This document shows, one piece after another, positions 42,399 through 51,143 of a DNA stretch of 64,000 nt. Made by a program: the position numbers and the translations under genes. The notes beneath the pieces were generated by a model. It ran no database searches and was not told where the DNA came from. It worked only from the letters and a program-made list of their open reading frames with translations. The stretch comes from Clostridium sp. Marseille-P3244 (lineage in GTDB: Bacteria > Bacillota > Clostridia > Lachnospirales > Lachnospiraceae): assembly GCF_900120155.1 (NCBI RefSeq), contig NZ_LT635549.1, forward strand, positions 1,644,688-1,708,687. Reading direction: 5' to 3'. Within the stretch, counting starts at the first letter, position 1, and every line of letters starts with the position of its first letter.

Positions 42399-44159
42399 AT
42401 GAACATACAAGAATTGGATTTGATAAAAATCCTTTCAGACATACAGTATTCCACACAGAGAGAACTGGCAGAGAGTACGGGGTATTCGCTGGGTAAGATA
42501 AACAGTTCTCTCAGAAGGCTGGAAGAGCTCGGATATTTGAACAGGGATAAGCAGCTAACGCAGAAAGCGAAGGATGAGATCCGGGACAAAAAGCCTCAAA
42601 ACGCGATCATTCTGGCTGCCGGATTCGGCATGCGTATGATCCCGGTAAATCTGGAGGTTCCCAAGGGACTGCTGGAGGTCCATAAAGAACGCCTGATCGA
42701 AAGAGTGATCAGGCAGCTTCATGAAGCAGGGATCCGGGAGATCTACATTGTTGTGGGATTTATGAAGGAGCAGTACGAATATCTGATAGATAAATATGGC
42801 GTCCGGTTAGTTTTCAATGAGGATTATAAGACAAAGAATAATCTGTTTTCCCTGAATAAAGTGGCAGATAAGATCGGAAATACTTATATCATTCCATGTG
42901 ATATATGGTGTATGGAAAATCCGTTCTCAGAAAAAGAAATGTATTCCTGGTACATGGTCACAGACGCGGAAAGCGCGGAGAGCACCGTGAGAGTAAACAG
43001 AAAAAAAGAACTGGTGTGTATCAGAGGTGATGAGACAGGTAATCAGATGATCGGTATTTCATATATTCTCAAAAGTGACGCGGAATATCTCAGGGAGAAA
43101 ATGAAGGATCTTATCCGACAGAGAAGGAGCAAGGAGATGTTCTGGGAAGAAGCTCTGCTGGATGAGACAAAAATGTTTATAAGGCCCAGGGAAGTGTCGA
43201 AAGACAAAGTGCGGGAGATCAATACTCTGGAGGAACTAAAAGATCTGGATCACGATTCCCTGCACCTGGAAGCCGGTATCCTGAAAATTATTCAGGAGGA
43301 ACTGGACTGTGGGCTGGATGACATCCAGGAGATCACACTTTTAAAAAAGGGTATGACCAACCGGTCTTTCCTGTTTTCCTGCAAAGGGAAAAGATATATC
43401 ATGAGGATCCCGGGCGAGGGAACAGATCAGATGATCAACCGGAAAAATGAGTATAAGACTTATCAGGAACTGAAAGGAAAGGGAATATGCGATCCGGTCA
43501 TTTATATGGATCCGGCTGCCGGTTATAAAATGACCGCTTATCTGGAGAACGCCAGAGTCTGTGATCCTCAGAACGAAAAAGACGTAAAAAGAGCAATGGA
43601 TTATCTGAGGGGCTTCCATGAACGGAAGCTGCAGGTGGAGCACACTTTTGATCTGTTCAGACAGATGGAATGGTATGAATCCCTGTGGAATGGAGCGAAA
43701 TCCGTGTATGTGGATCATGAGGAGACAAAGAAGAATGTATATCTTCTAAAAGAATATGTGGATAGGCAGCCTAAGACCTGGGCGCTGACCCATATCGACG
43801 CAGTCCCGGACAATTTCCTGTATGCAGGGGAAGATACGTATCTGATCGACTGGGAATACGCCGGAATGCAGGATGTCCATGTGGATATCGCGATGTTCGC
43901 GGTTTATGCACTGTATGATAAAGAATGGGTGGATAAACTGATCGGATTCTATTTTGAGAACGGCTGCTGTAAGGCAGTAAAAGCAAAAATATACTGTTAT
44001 ATTGCCATCTGCGGGCTGCTGTGGAGCAACTGGTGCGAGTACAAAAGAATGCTGGGCGTTGAATTTGGAGAGTATTCTCTGAGACAGTACAGATACGCAA
44101 AAGAATACTTCCGGTACGCGCGGCAGGAGATAAAAGAGATGGGAGGAAGAGAGCAATGA
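42399..44159 (+). CDS. Winged-helix / cytidylyltransferase / choline-kinase fusion (LicC-LicA type)
   Basis: A 586-residue three-part protein. Residues 1-62 are a MarR-like winged helix (LIKILSDIQYSTQRELAEST, SSLRRLEELGYLNRDKQL). Residues 67-290 are a LicC-like nucleotidyltransferase (AIILAAGFGMRM, VPKGLLEVHKERLIERVIRQ, IPCDIW). Residues 300-580 are a choline kinase with the Brenner motif HIDAVPDN (465-472) and metal-binding DWEYAG (about 484). It could phosphorylate choline and activate it to CDP-choline, while its HTH regulates the operon. Its stop overlaps the next start by four bases. Confidence 0.88.
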   Translation: MNIQELDLIKILSDIQYSTQRELAESTGYSLGKINSSLRRLEELGYLNRDKQLTQKAKDEIRDKKPQNAIILAAGFGMRMIPVNLEVPKGLLEVHKERLIERVIRQLHEAGIREIYIVVGFMKEQYEYLIDKYGVRLVFNEDYKTKNNLFSLNKVADKIGNTYIIPCDIWCMENPFSEKEMYSWYMVTDAESAESTVRVNRKKELVCIRGDETGNQMIGISYILKSDAEYLREKMKDLIRQRRSKEMFWEEALLDETKMFIRPREVSKDKVREINTLEELKDLDHDSLHLEAGILKIIQEELDCGLDDIQEITLLKKGMTNRSFLFSCKGKRYIMRIPGEGTDQMINRKNEYKTYQELKGKGICDPVIYMDPAAGYKMTAYLENARVCDPQNEKDVKRAMDYLRGFHERKLQVEHTFDLFRQMEWYESLWNGAKSVYVDHEETKKNVYLLKEYVDRQPKTWALTHIDAVPDNFLYAGEDTYLIDWEYAGMQDVHVDIAMFAVYALYDKEWVDKLIGFYFENGCCKAVKAKIYCYIAICGLLWSNWCEYKRMLGVEFGEYSLRQYRYAKEYFRYARQEIKEMGGREQ

Positions 44160-45031
44160 AATATCAGGCAGACAACGCGATCATAATGGCGGCCGGTATG
44201 TCCAGCAGATTTGCTCCTCTTTCCTATGAAAAGCCAAAAGGACTGATGACCGTAAAAGGGGAGGTGCTGATCGAGCGGCAGATCAGGCAGCTGAGGGAGG
44301 CCGGTATCGATGAGATCGTTATTGTTGCAGGATATAAAAAGGAATGTTTTTACTATCTGAAAGAAAAATCCGGCGTGATCCTGATCGACAATGACGATTA
44401 TCTGACAAGAAATAATAATGGCAGTCTGTATGTGGCCAGAGATTATCTCAAGAATTCATATATTTGTTCTTCGGATAATTATTTCATAATAAATCCATTT
44501 GAAAAAGAAGTGGATAACTGCTATTATGCTTCGGTCTATGTCCATGGCAGCACAGAGGAGTGGTGTATGGATACAGATGAGAAGGGGCGTATCACAGATG
44601 TCAGGATCGGAGGGAAAGACGCCTGGGTGATGCTGGGGCATACCTTCTGGACAGAAGAATTCAGCAGAAAATTTACGGAGATCCTGCTGGATGAATATGA
44701 CAGGCCGGAGACAAAAGGCAAGCTCTGGGAAAAAATTTATATGGAACACATCAAAGAACTGGAAATGTATATAAAAAAATATGGCGATAACCAGATTTTT
44801 GAGTTTGACTCTCTGGACGAACTGAGAAATTTTGATGAAAGTTACCGGGAAGACACAAGATCACCCATATTGAAAGACGTGGCAGAACGGCTGAACTTAA
44901 AAGAACAGGATCTGACAGATCTGGCTCCTCTTTCCGGGGAGAGGGGAGAACCTGAAGGATTTACTTTCCGGACGCCGGATGGAGAGTATATCTATTTTTA
45001 CAAAAACGGCAGGATAGAATATAAAAAATAA
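44156..45031 (+). CDS. licC: LicC-like phosphocholine cytidylyltransferase
   Basis: A 291-residue nucleotidyltransferase that would make CDP-choline from CTP and phosphocholine. Motifs are AIIMAAGMSSRFAPLSYEKP, KGLMTVKGEVLIERQIRQL and the metal region SSDNYFII. The C-terminal ~60 residues (LKEQDLTDLAPLSGERGEPE, FYKNGRIEYKK) are an extension of unknown role. It is a paralogue of the transferase part of the preceding fusion. One of the two may use another alcohol phosphate. Confidence 0.85.
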   Translation: MKYQADNAIIMAAGMSSRFAPLSYEKPKGLMTVKGEVLIERQIRQLREAGIDEIVIVAGYKKECFYYLKEKSGVILIDNDDYLTRNNNGSLYVARDYLKNSYICSSDNYFIINPFEKEVDNCYYASVYVHGSTEEWCMDTDEKGRITDVRIGGKDAWVMLGHTFWTEEFSRKFTEILLDEYDRPETKGKLWEKIYMEHIKELEMYIKKYGDNQIFEFDSLDELRNFDESYREDTRSPILKDVAERLNLKEQDLTDLAPLSGERGEPEGFTFRTPDGEYIYFYKNGRIEYKK

Positions 45032-45044
45032 GGAGAGAACAGAG

Positions 45045-45950
45045 ATGGAAAACAGGCCGGTTTTAAAAGAAGATCAGGCAACGATAAAAGAATTGACTGA
45101 AAAGTATTTCGCAGACCAGGAGATCCGGGAAATCAGACGTCTGGGGGGCCTGACCAATCATACGTACTGTGTTATGCTTACTTCCGGGAGATATGTTTTT
45201 CGTCTTCCCGGAGAGGGTACCGAAAAAATGATCGACAGACAGGATGAGAGAGTCAGTACGGAACTGGCCTGTCGGTTAAAGATTGACGCACCTCTTATTA
45301 TGTTCGATGAAAAGACAGGAATTAAGATCGCAGAATATATTGAGGATTCAGAAACGATGTCTCCGAAGACACTCCGGAGCCGGGAAAATATAAAAAAAGC
45401 GGCGGAACTGTTAAGAGAGCTGCATTCCTGCGGAGGAGACACGAAAGTAGAGTTTGATGTATTCGGGATGGCAGAAGAGTATGAACAGCTTATCCGCTCT
45501 TATGAAGTTGCGCTATTTGAGGATTATGAGGATATCAAAGAGAAGGTGGCAGTTATAAGGAAAAAGATGCAGGGACAGTATCCACTTGTTCCGTGCCATA
45601 ACGACCCTTTATGCGAAAACTGGATCAGGACAAAAGACAGGATGTATCTGATCGATTGGGAATATGCAGGAATGAATGAAGGAATGTGGGACGTGGCAGA
45701 TGTAGCGATCGAGGCCCATATGGATGAAAAAGCAGCGGATTTTCTTTTGGATACATATCTGGGGCATAAAGCGGACAGAGATGAAAAAATGAATTTTATC
45801 GCAAATGAGATCTATCTCGATTTTCTCTGGTCACTGTGGGGAAAGACGCGTGTGCCGTTCGATAAAGAGATGATGGAGGAGTATGCCAAGGAACGTTACG
45901 TACGGTTGAAAGAGAATATAAAAAGGTTTGAAGCATATTGTAATTTGTAA
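45045..45950 (+). CDS. licA: LicA-like choline kinase
   Basis: A 301-residue APH-fold kinase. ATP-binding strands are in LGGLTNHTYCVMLTSGRYVF and RLPGEGTEKMIDR. The Brenner motif is CHNDPLCEN (catalytic Asp near 187) and the metal-binding motif is DWEYAGMNE. It phosphorylates choline taken up by the next gene's transporter. It is a close paralogue of the kinase part of the fusion at 42399, so the locus encodes two choline-kinase and two cytidylyltransferase domains. Confidence 0.9.
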   Translation: MENRPVLKEDQATIKELTEKYFADQEIREIRRLGGLTNHTYCVMLTSGRYVFRLPGEGTEKMIDRQDERVSTELACRLKIDAPLIMFDEKTGIKIAEYIEDSETMSPKTLRSRENIKKAAELLRELHSCGGDTKVEFDVFGMAEEYEQLIRSYEVALFEDYEDIKEKVAVIRKKMQGQYPLVPCHNDPLCENWIRTKDRMYLIDWEYAGMNEGMWDVADVAIEAHMDEKAADFLLDTYLGHKADRDEKMNFIANEIYLDFLWSLWGKTRVPFDKEMMEEYAKERYVRLKENIKRFEAYCNL

Positions 45951-45981
45951 TAGGTTCATAGAAAGGTTTTGGAGGATTAAT

Positions 45982-46923
45982 ATGATTACAGGATTAACAG
46001 CAGGTATCTTATGGGCACTTGATACGGTTATTCTGGGGATTGCACTGGCGATGACACCTTTCGTATCAACAGAGCAGGCGGTTTTTCTGGCCCCTTTTGT
46101 GAGTACGTTTATTCATGACTTTTGTTCTTCCCTGTGGATGCTCCTTTATATGGGCATTAAAAAGCAATTAAAAAATGTAATACGTGCATTAAAGACCAGA
46201 AGCGGCAAGTTTATCGTTTTGGGAGCTCTTCTGGGAGGCCCCATCGGCATGTCCGGATATGTGGCGGCTATCAATTATATAGGCCCTGCATATACAGCAA
46301 TCATTTCCTCCATGTTTCCGGCACTCGGCGCATTGCTCTCCTACATATTTTTGAAGGAAAAGATGACCCCGATCCAGCTTGTTGGTCTGGCATGCAGCAT
46401 CGGAGGCGTGATCGTACTGGGCTATACTCCGGGGGAGAGTGTGGTGACGAATTTTACTCTGGGAATATTCTGCGCACTGCTCTGCTGCGTGGGATGGGCT
46501 TCTGAAGCGGTCATATGTGCCTACGGACTGAAGGATCCCAATATCAGTGATGAGCACGCACTGCAGATCAGGCAGATTACCTCAGCAGTGTTTTATGGAG
46601 TGGTCATCCTTACGGTGCTGGGAGGATGGGACTTTACCCTTGATATCGCATTTACGCCGACTTCCGCGATTATTTTACTGTCCGCGTTATTCGGTACAGC
46701 GTCTTATGTATGTTATTACCGGGCTATTTCCACAATCGGAGCAACCAAGGCGATGGCACTGAATATCACCTATTCCGCGTGGTCTATTATCTTTTCCATC
46801 ATACTTCTGCATACTTTGCCGGATTTAAAGAGTATCATCTGTGGGATCGTGATCGTACTGGGATCTATTATCGCGGCAGGCGATGTGAAAGAGTTTTTCA
46901 CCAGGACAGGACGGAAAGTATAA
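45982..46923 (+). CDS. licB: LicB-like choline permease (DMT/EamA family)
   Basis: A 313-residue membrane protein with ten hydrophobic helices in two EamA repeats. The second half of each repeat ends with the typical AINYIGPAYTAIISSMFPAL and AISTIGATKAMALNITYSAW. ATG 45982 has GGAGG eight bases upstream. Its place behind licC-licA and the lic-type family support choline import. Substrate is inferred from context. Confidence 0.85.
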   Translation: MITGLTAGILWALDTVILGIALAMTPFVSTEQAVFLAPFVSTFIHDFCSSLWMLLYMGIKKQLKNVIRALKTRSGKFIVLGALLGGPIGMSGYVAAINYIGPAYTAIISSMFPALGALLSYIFLKEKMTPIQLVGLACSIGGVIVLGYTPGESVVTNFTLGIFCALLCCVGWASEAVICAYGLKDPNISDEHALQIRQITSAVFYGVVILTVLGGWDFTLDIAFTPTSAIILLSALFGTASYVCYYRAISTIGATKAMALNITYSAWSIIFSIILLHTLPDLKSIICGIVIVLGSIIAAGDVKEFFTRTGRKV

Positions 46924-46938
46924 AACGGGTGATTTAGA

Positions 46939-47074
46939 AGGGGGTTCCCGACAGCCGAAATACAGGCTGTATGGGAACCCCCTCTGTTTGTACTGGCGAC
47001 GAGCCAAAGTCCGGGCTTGCCCGAGACCTTGGCGACCGCTTACAATCCCGGAATGTGCCATTTGGCACTTCCGG
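46939..47074. other. Run of three stable stem-loops behind the lic operon
   Basis: Hairpin 1: AGGGGGTTCCC (46939-46949) pairs with GGGAACCCCCT (46973-46983), with inner ACAGCC/GGCTGT. Hairpin 2: GCCAAAGTCCGGGC facing GCCCGAGACCTTGGC (47003-47033). Hairpin 3: CCGGAATGTGCC facing GGCACTTCCGG (47048-47074). Hairpin 1 may end the lic transcript, but no long T-run follows. The set could be a small RNA or an intergenic repeat element. Confidence 0.6.
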
Positions 47075-47131
47075 TGATTGTTTGCGGCAGAATGATCGAA
47101 AGAGGTGGAAGTAACATGTCAAATTTTGTCA

Positions 47132-47160
47132 TTGAAAAGATACGCATTAGTTGATATTAT
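47132..47160 (+). promoter_or_regulatory. Promoter candidate for the GerMN lipoprotein gene
   Basis: TTGAAA (47132-47137), a 17-base spacer and TATTAT (47155-47160), 50 bases before the ATG. Confidence 0.6.
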
Positions 47161-47210
47161 TAATATGTTGGAGTATGGATAGCGATCAATGATAAGGGAG
47201 AGTGGATCAT

Positions 47211-47813
47211 ATGAAAAAACGTCGTTGCTTGTTGATATGTATGGCCGTGATGGTATGTTTTTCGGTTATTTTTTTAGCAGGATGTGGCAAAGACACAGAG
47301 GAGCCGGACGAGATAAAGACAGAAGATCCCGAGAAAGAGGAGGAAGAGCCGTCGGATTCTGAATCAGATGAGTCGGATGAGTTCGATCAGTCAGCGGAAA
47401 TCCTTGAAGAGGAAGAAGCATCCACGGAGGAGCCCTCCGAGACAAGGACGGTTACATTGTATTATGTTGATGACCAGACTGCGGAAGTGACAGGAAAAAG
47501 TGTGGAGATCCAGAATGAACGGGATATCTGGAATGCCCTGATTGAAAACGGGATCCTTACAGAAGACTGTGAGCTGCTCAGCCTGAGTATCAGTGAGGGA
47601 GAAAAAAAGATAGATTTGGACTTTAATGCCGCGACCGGTGACCGGATCCGGAGTATGGGAACTACGGGAGAAACCCAGATCATTGGATGTATCGTCAATA
47701 CATATCTCGAGGCATATGGATGTGATGGGATCCGTCTGACAGAAGAAGGGCAGCCCCTTCAGACATCACATGGAGCCAATTATGACGGATACAGCGGAAT
47801 GGTAGCATTTTAA
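47211..47813 (+). CDS. GerMN-domain lipoprotein
   Basis: A 200-residue lipoprotein with lipobox FLAGC (Cys near 25). An extremely acidic Glu/Asp/Ser linker (about 27-80) precedes a GerMN domain (TVTLYYVDDQTAEVTG through EGEKKIDLDFNAATGDRIRS and ETQIIGCIVNTYLEAY to the C-terminus). GerM-type domains occur in sporulation and cell-wall proteins and are thought to bind peptidoglycan-associated partners. ATG 47211 has AAGGGAG at the right distance; GTG 47202 does not. The autolysin gene follows. Confidence 0.85.
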   Translation: MKKRRCLLICMAVMVCFSVIFLAGCGKDTEEPDEIKTEDPEKEEEEPSDSESDESDEFDQSAEILEEEEASTEEPSETRTVTLYYVDDQTAEVTGKSVEIQNERDIWNALIENGILTEDCELLSLSISEGEKKIDLDFNAATGDRIRSMGTTGETQIIGCIVNTYLEAYGCDGIRLTEEGQPLQTSHGANYDGYSGMVAF

Positions 47814-47859
47814 CATTTGGATTGAATAAACAGGAAGATTGACAAGAGGTGCAGACAGA

Positions 47860-50800
47860 ATGAAAAAGAAATTTACGAGAATTATTGCCGGACTTTTATT
47901 TGCCGTCATGGTTGCAGGAAGTATTCCTGCCGGAGCAGTATCTGCAGCTGAAATAGAAGCAGGTGAAATACAGAAAACGGGACAGGGACAGGCCGAAGCG
48001 GAAACTTCAGAAAATTTGCCGGAAGAAGGGAATACCGGAGAAGTGACGGACAAAACGGAATCTTCGATGGGAGGACAGACAGATCCAGAGCAGAATGATG
48101 CTGATAAACAGGAGTCAGACACAGAAATACCGGCCTCTGGGTCAGAAGACACAGAGGAGAGAACAGAAGAAGACGAGACGCCAGAAATTTCAGATGGAGC
48201 TTTGACAGAAGAAGATTCCCGGGATAAAGGTAGTGAAGCCGAAGAGATTGAGGATATTGAAACTGGCGGGATTGATTTTGTTTATATCGAAAGCCCATAT
48301 CTTGAGACACCCGGTACTCAGAGGATTGTTTTTTCCTTTAATCAGGAGATAACCGGAACAGATGAGATTACTCTTACTGTATCGGATGAAAGCGGAAATA
48401 CGGAAGAATGGGCTTTATCCAGGCAGGAAGGAAATTTATACCTGTTTGAAAAAGAATATACAGGCGATGCATATACCGGTACATATCATGCAGTATCATT
48501 GAATTTATACGGTGATGAAGAAAAGTCTATCATCCTGGAAGAAACGGGAGTGACCGCAGAGTTCGGTGTGAACGAAGCGTATGAAGGAATTGAGGAACTC
48601 CAGCCTGTTGACGGAACATCACAGGAAACAGGTGAGTCCTTACTGGAGGCTTCTGTTGTTACAATTGATGAAAACGGAGTGACGGAAGCTCAGGACAGTA
48701 TAGCAGACGCGCTGAGCACGGTAAGTGCTCAGACGGCTGAGGCAAACGGGATCAGTACATACAGCCTGAATGACAGTACAGAAGCGCGGTCGGCACGTTC
48801 CGGCGATATCGTGGTAGCTCTTGATCCGGGACATGACGCCAATGATGCCGGCGCTCAGGCAAACGGATTGAAGGAGGAAGTACTGACTCTTAAGATCGCC
48901 CAATACTGCAAGGAGGAACTGGAGCAGTATTCCGGTGTGTCTGTATATATGACAAGGACTACAGCGGAGTGTCCCTACAATTGTACCAGTGCGGGGAGCT
49001 GTATCCGGCAGAGAGTTCAAGCGGCAGCAGCGGCGGGAGCTCAGATTTATGTAAGCCTTCATCTGAACGCGGCAACAGCCGCCAGCGCAAACGGTGCAGA
49101 AGTGATTATTCCTAACACAAGCTGGCGGCCGGAACTTGCAACAGAGGGCGAAGAACTGGCAGAAGCTATCATGAGTGAACTTTCAGATCTGGGACTGAGC
49201 TGGAGAAGGATCTATGCCCAGAACACGACAGTGGGGGAAACTTATGAGGACGGTTCCATCTCCGATTATTTTTCTGTACAGATTTACTGTAAAGAAAACA
49301 ATATACCGGGGATCATTGTGGAGCATGCGTTTCTTACAAATGCCAGTGATGTGAACAATTTTCTGAAGACAGATGAGGGCCTTAAGAAACTTGGCGTGGC
49401 GGACGCCACCGGAATCGCGAACTATCTGGGGCTGAGCAAAGGTTACTGGGAGACGGACAGTGCGGGAAATACATATTATTATGAGGGCGGACAGAAAGTC
49501 TATGGCGGTAAGAAAATAGGAAATGCCTGGTACTATTTTGATCTGACTACAGGAGCTATGTACCATGACCGGTGGAGGGAAAAACAGGACGAGTGGTATT
49601 ACTATGATTCAGAAGGACATCTTGTAACGAATCTTGGCTTGAAAATAGGAGGATACTGGTATTATTTCAAGTCGAGTGGAGCTATGATGTGTGAGGAGTG
49701 GCGTCAGAAGCAGGGCGAATGGTATTACTATGATTCAGATGGCCACCTGGTGAAAAATACAGGATTAAAAATAGATGTTTTCTGGTATTATTTCAAGACA
49801 AGCGGAGCCATGATGCAGTCGGAGTGGCGGGACAAAGAAGGCCAGAAGTATTATTATGACGAGAACGGTCATCTGGTATCGAATATCGGCCTGAAGATAG
49901 GGGGATACTGGTATTACTTCAAGTCGAGCGGAGCCATGATGCAGTCGGAGTGGCGGGACAAAGAAGGCCAGAAGTATTATTATGACGAGAACGGTCATCT
50001 GGTATCGAATATCGGCCTGAAGATAGGGGGATACTGGTATTATTTCAAGACAAGCGGAGCCATGATGCAGTCGGAGTGGCGGGACAAAGAAAGCCAGAAA
50101 TATTATTATGACGAGAACGGTCATCTGGTATCGAATATCGGCCTGAAGATAGACGGATACTGGTATTATTTCAAGACAAGCGGAGCCATGATGCAGTCGG
50201 AGTGGCGGGACAAAGAAGGTCAGAAGTATTATTATGACGAGAACGGCCATCTTGTGACAAACCTTGGTTTGAAAATAGGGGGATACTGGTATTACTTCAA
50301 GTCGAGCGGAGCCATGATGCAGTCGGAGTGGCGGGACAAAGAAGGTCAGAAATATTATTATGACGAGAACGGCCATCTTGTGACAAACCTTGGTTTGAAG
50401 ATAGGGGGATACTGGTATTACTTCAAGTCGAGCGGAGCCATGATGCAGTCGGAGTGGCGGGACAAAGAAGGCCAGAGGTATTATTATGACGAGAACGGCC
50501 ATCTTGTAGTTGATCAGGTTTTGACTATCGATGGTGTAACTTACTATTTTGGCACATCGGGAGCTGCAAGCGAGGATCTGTCAGAGGCCAAGTATGAAAT
50601 AGCGGGAGAAAGTTCCGCAACAGTACAGGATCTGATTGATTATTATGAAAATAATTCCCCCATCGAATTCCCGGCAGAAGCACTGGAAAAAGGTGGTGTT
50701 TCTACCTTAAGAGATTTCTGTCAGATTTATTATGAGGAATGTGAGACAGAAGGAATAAAGGTTGAGGTTGCGTTTGCCCAGGCTATGCTGGAGACAGGGT

Positions 50801-51123
50801 TTTTGAAGTTTGGCGGGGACGTAAAGATTGAACAGTTTAATTTTGCCGGATTAGGAGCTGTGGGAGGCGGCGCGGCAGGTGCCTCCTTTCCGGATGTACG
50901 TACCGGAATCAGAGCTCATGTTCAGCATCTGAAGTGTTATGCGAACAGTGAGCCTCTCAATAATCCCTGTGTGGATCCTCGCTGGGGAGACTGGCTGAGG
51001 GGAAAAGCACCGTATGTGAGCTGGCTGAGTATACCGCACAATCCGAACGGTACAGGCTGGGCGACAGACGCAAATTATGGAATTAAATTAATGCAGGGTA
51101 TTGAAAAGATACTGAATAATTAA
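47860..51123 (+). CDS. Bifunctional amidase-glucosaminidase with choline-binding-type repeats
   Basis: A 1087-residue secreted autolysin. A signal peptide (cleavage near AVSA/AE) and an acidic low-complexity region come first. The Amidase_3 domain (about 315-535) has zinc ligands in DPGHD and KEE, SLHLNA, and catalytic Glu in VEHAFL. Eight WYYF-type wall-binding repeats of ~42 residues follow (about 555-895). A C-terminal glucosaminidase domain (about 920-1087) has the catalytic Glu in QAMLETG and the motif NFAGLGAVGG. The repeats resemble choline-binding modules (WYYFKSSGAMM). With the lic genes next door, phosphocholine is the likely anchor. Confidence 0.92.
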   Translation: MKKKFTRIIAGLLFAVMVAGSIPAGAVSAAEIEAGEIQKTGQGQAEAETSENLPEEGNTGEVTDKTESSMGGQTDPEQNDADKQESDTEIPASGSEDTEERTEEDETPEISDGALTEEDSRDKGSEAEEIEDIETGGIDFVYIESPYLETPGTQRIVFSFNQEITGTDEITLTVSDESGNTEEWALSRQEGNLYLFEKEYTGDAYTGTYHAVSLNLYGDEEKSIILEETGVTAEFGVNEAYEGIEELQPVDGTSQETGESLLEASVVTIDENGVTEAQDSIADALSTVSAQTAEANGISTYSLNDSTEARSARSGDIVVALDPGHDANDAGAQANGLKEEVLTLKIAQYCKEELEQYSGVSVYMTRTTAECPYNCTSAGSCIRQRVQAAAAAGAQIYVSLHLNAATAASANGAEVIIPNTSWRPELATEGEELAEAIMSELSDLGLSWRRIYAQNTTVGETYEDGSISDYFSVQIYCKENNIPGIIVEHAFLTNASDVNNFLKTDEGLKKLGVADATGIANYLGLSKGYWETDSAGNTYYYEGGQKVYGGKKIGNAWYYFDLTTGAMYHDRWREKQDEWYYYDSEGHLVTNLGLKIGGYWYYFKSSGAMMCEEWRQKQGEWYYYDSDGHLVKNTGLKIDVFWYYFKTSGAMMQSEWRDKEGQKYYYDENGHLVSNIGLKIGGYWYYFKSSGAMMQSEWRDKEGQKYYYDENGHLVSNIGLKIGGYWYYFKTSGAMMQSEWRDKESQKYYYDENGHLVSNIGLKIDGYWYYFKTSGAMMQSEWRDKEGQKYYYDENGHLVTNLGLKIGGYWYYFKSSGAMMQSEWRDKEGQKYYYDENGHLVTNLGLKIGGYWYYFKSSGAMMQSEWRDKEGQRYYYDENGHLVVDQVLTIDGVTYYFGTSGAASEDLSEAKYEIAGESSATVQDLIDYYENNSPIEFPAEALEKGGVSTLRDFCQIYYEECETEGIKVEVAFAQAMLETGFLKFGGDVKIEQFNFAGLGAVGGGAAGASFPDVRTGIRAHVQHLKCYANSEPLNNPCVDPRWGDWLRGKAPYVSWLSIPHNPNGTGWATDANYGIKLMQGIEKILNN
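49769..50510 (+). repeat. Six near-identical 126-bp tandem repeats inside the autolysin gene
   Basis: The anchor ATGATGCAGTCGGAGTGGCG starts at 49810, 49936, 50062, 50188, 50314 and 50440, exactly 126 bp apart. Only a few bases differ between units. Each unit is one choline-binding-type repeat. Such DNA can gain or lose units by slippage or recombination. Confidence 0.93.
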
Positions 51124-51143
51124 AAGCTAAGAGGATTGGACAC

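Noticed and set aside
49765-50502. A 245-codon repetitive frame on the minus strand
   Set aside because: It is the mirror of the 126-bp tandem repeats; a period divisible by three keeps the antisense frame open. The plus-strand autolysin fully explains it.
49769-50510. CRISPR-like regular spacing
   Set aside because: The units are 126 bp of continuous coding repeat with no unique spacers.
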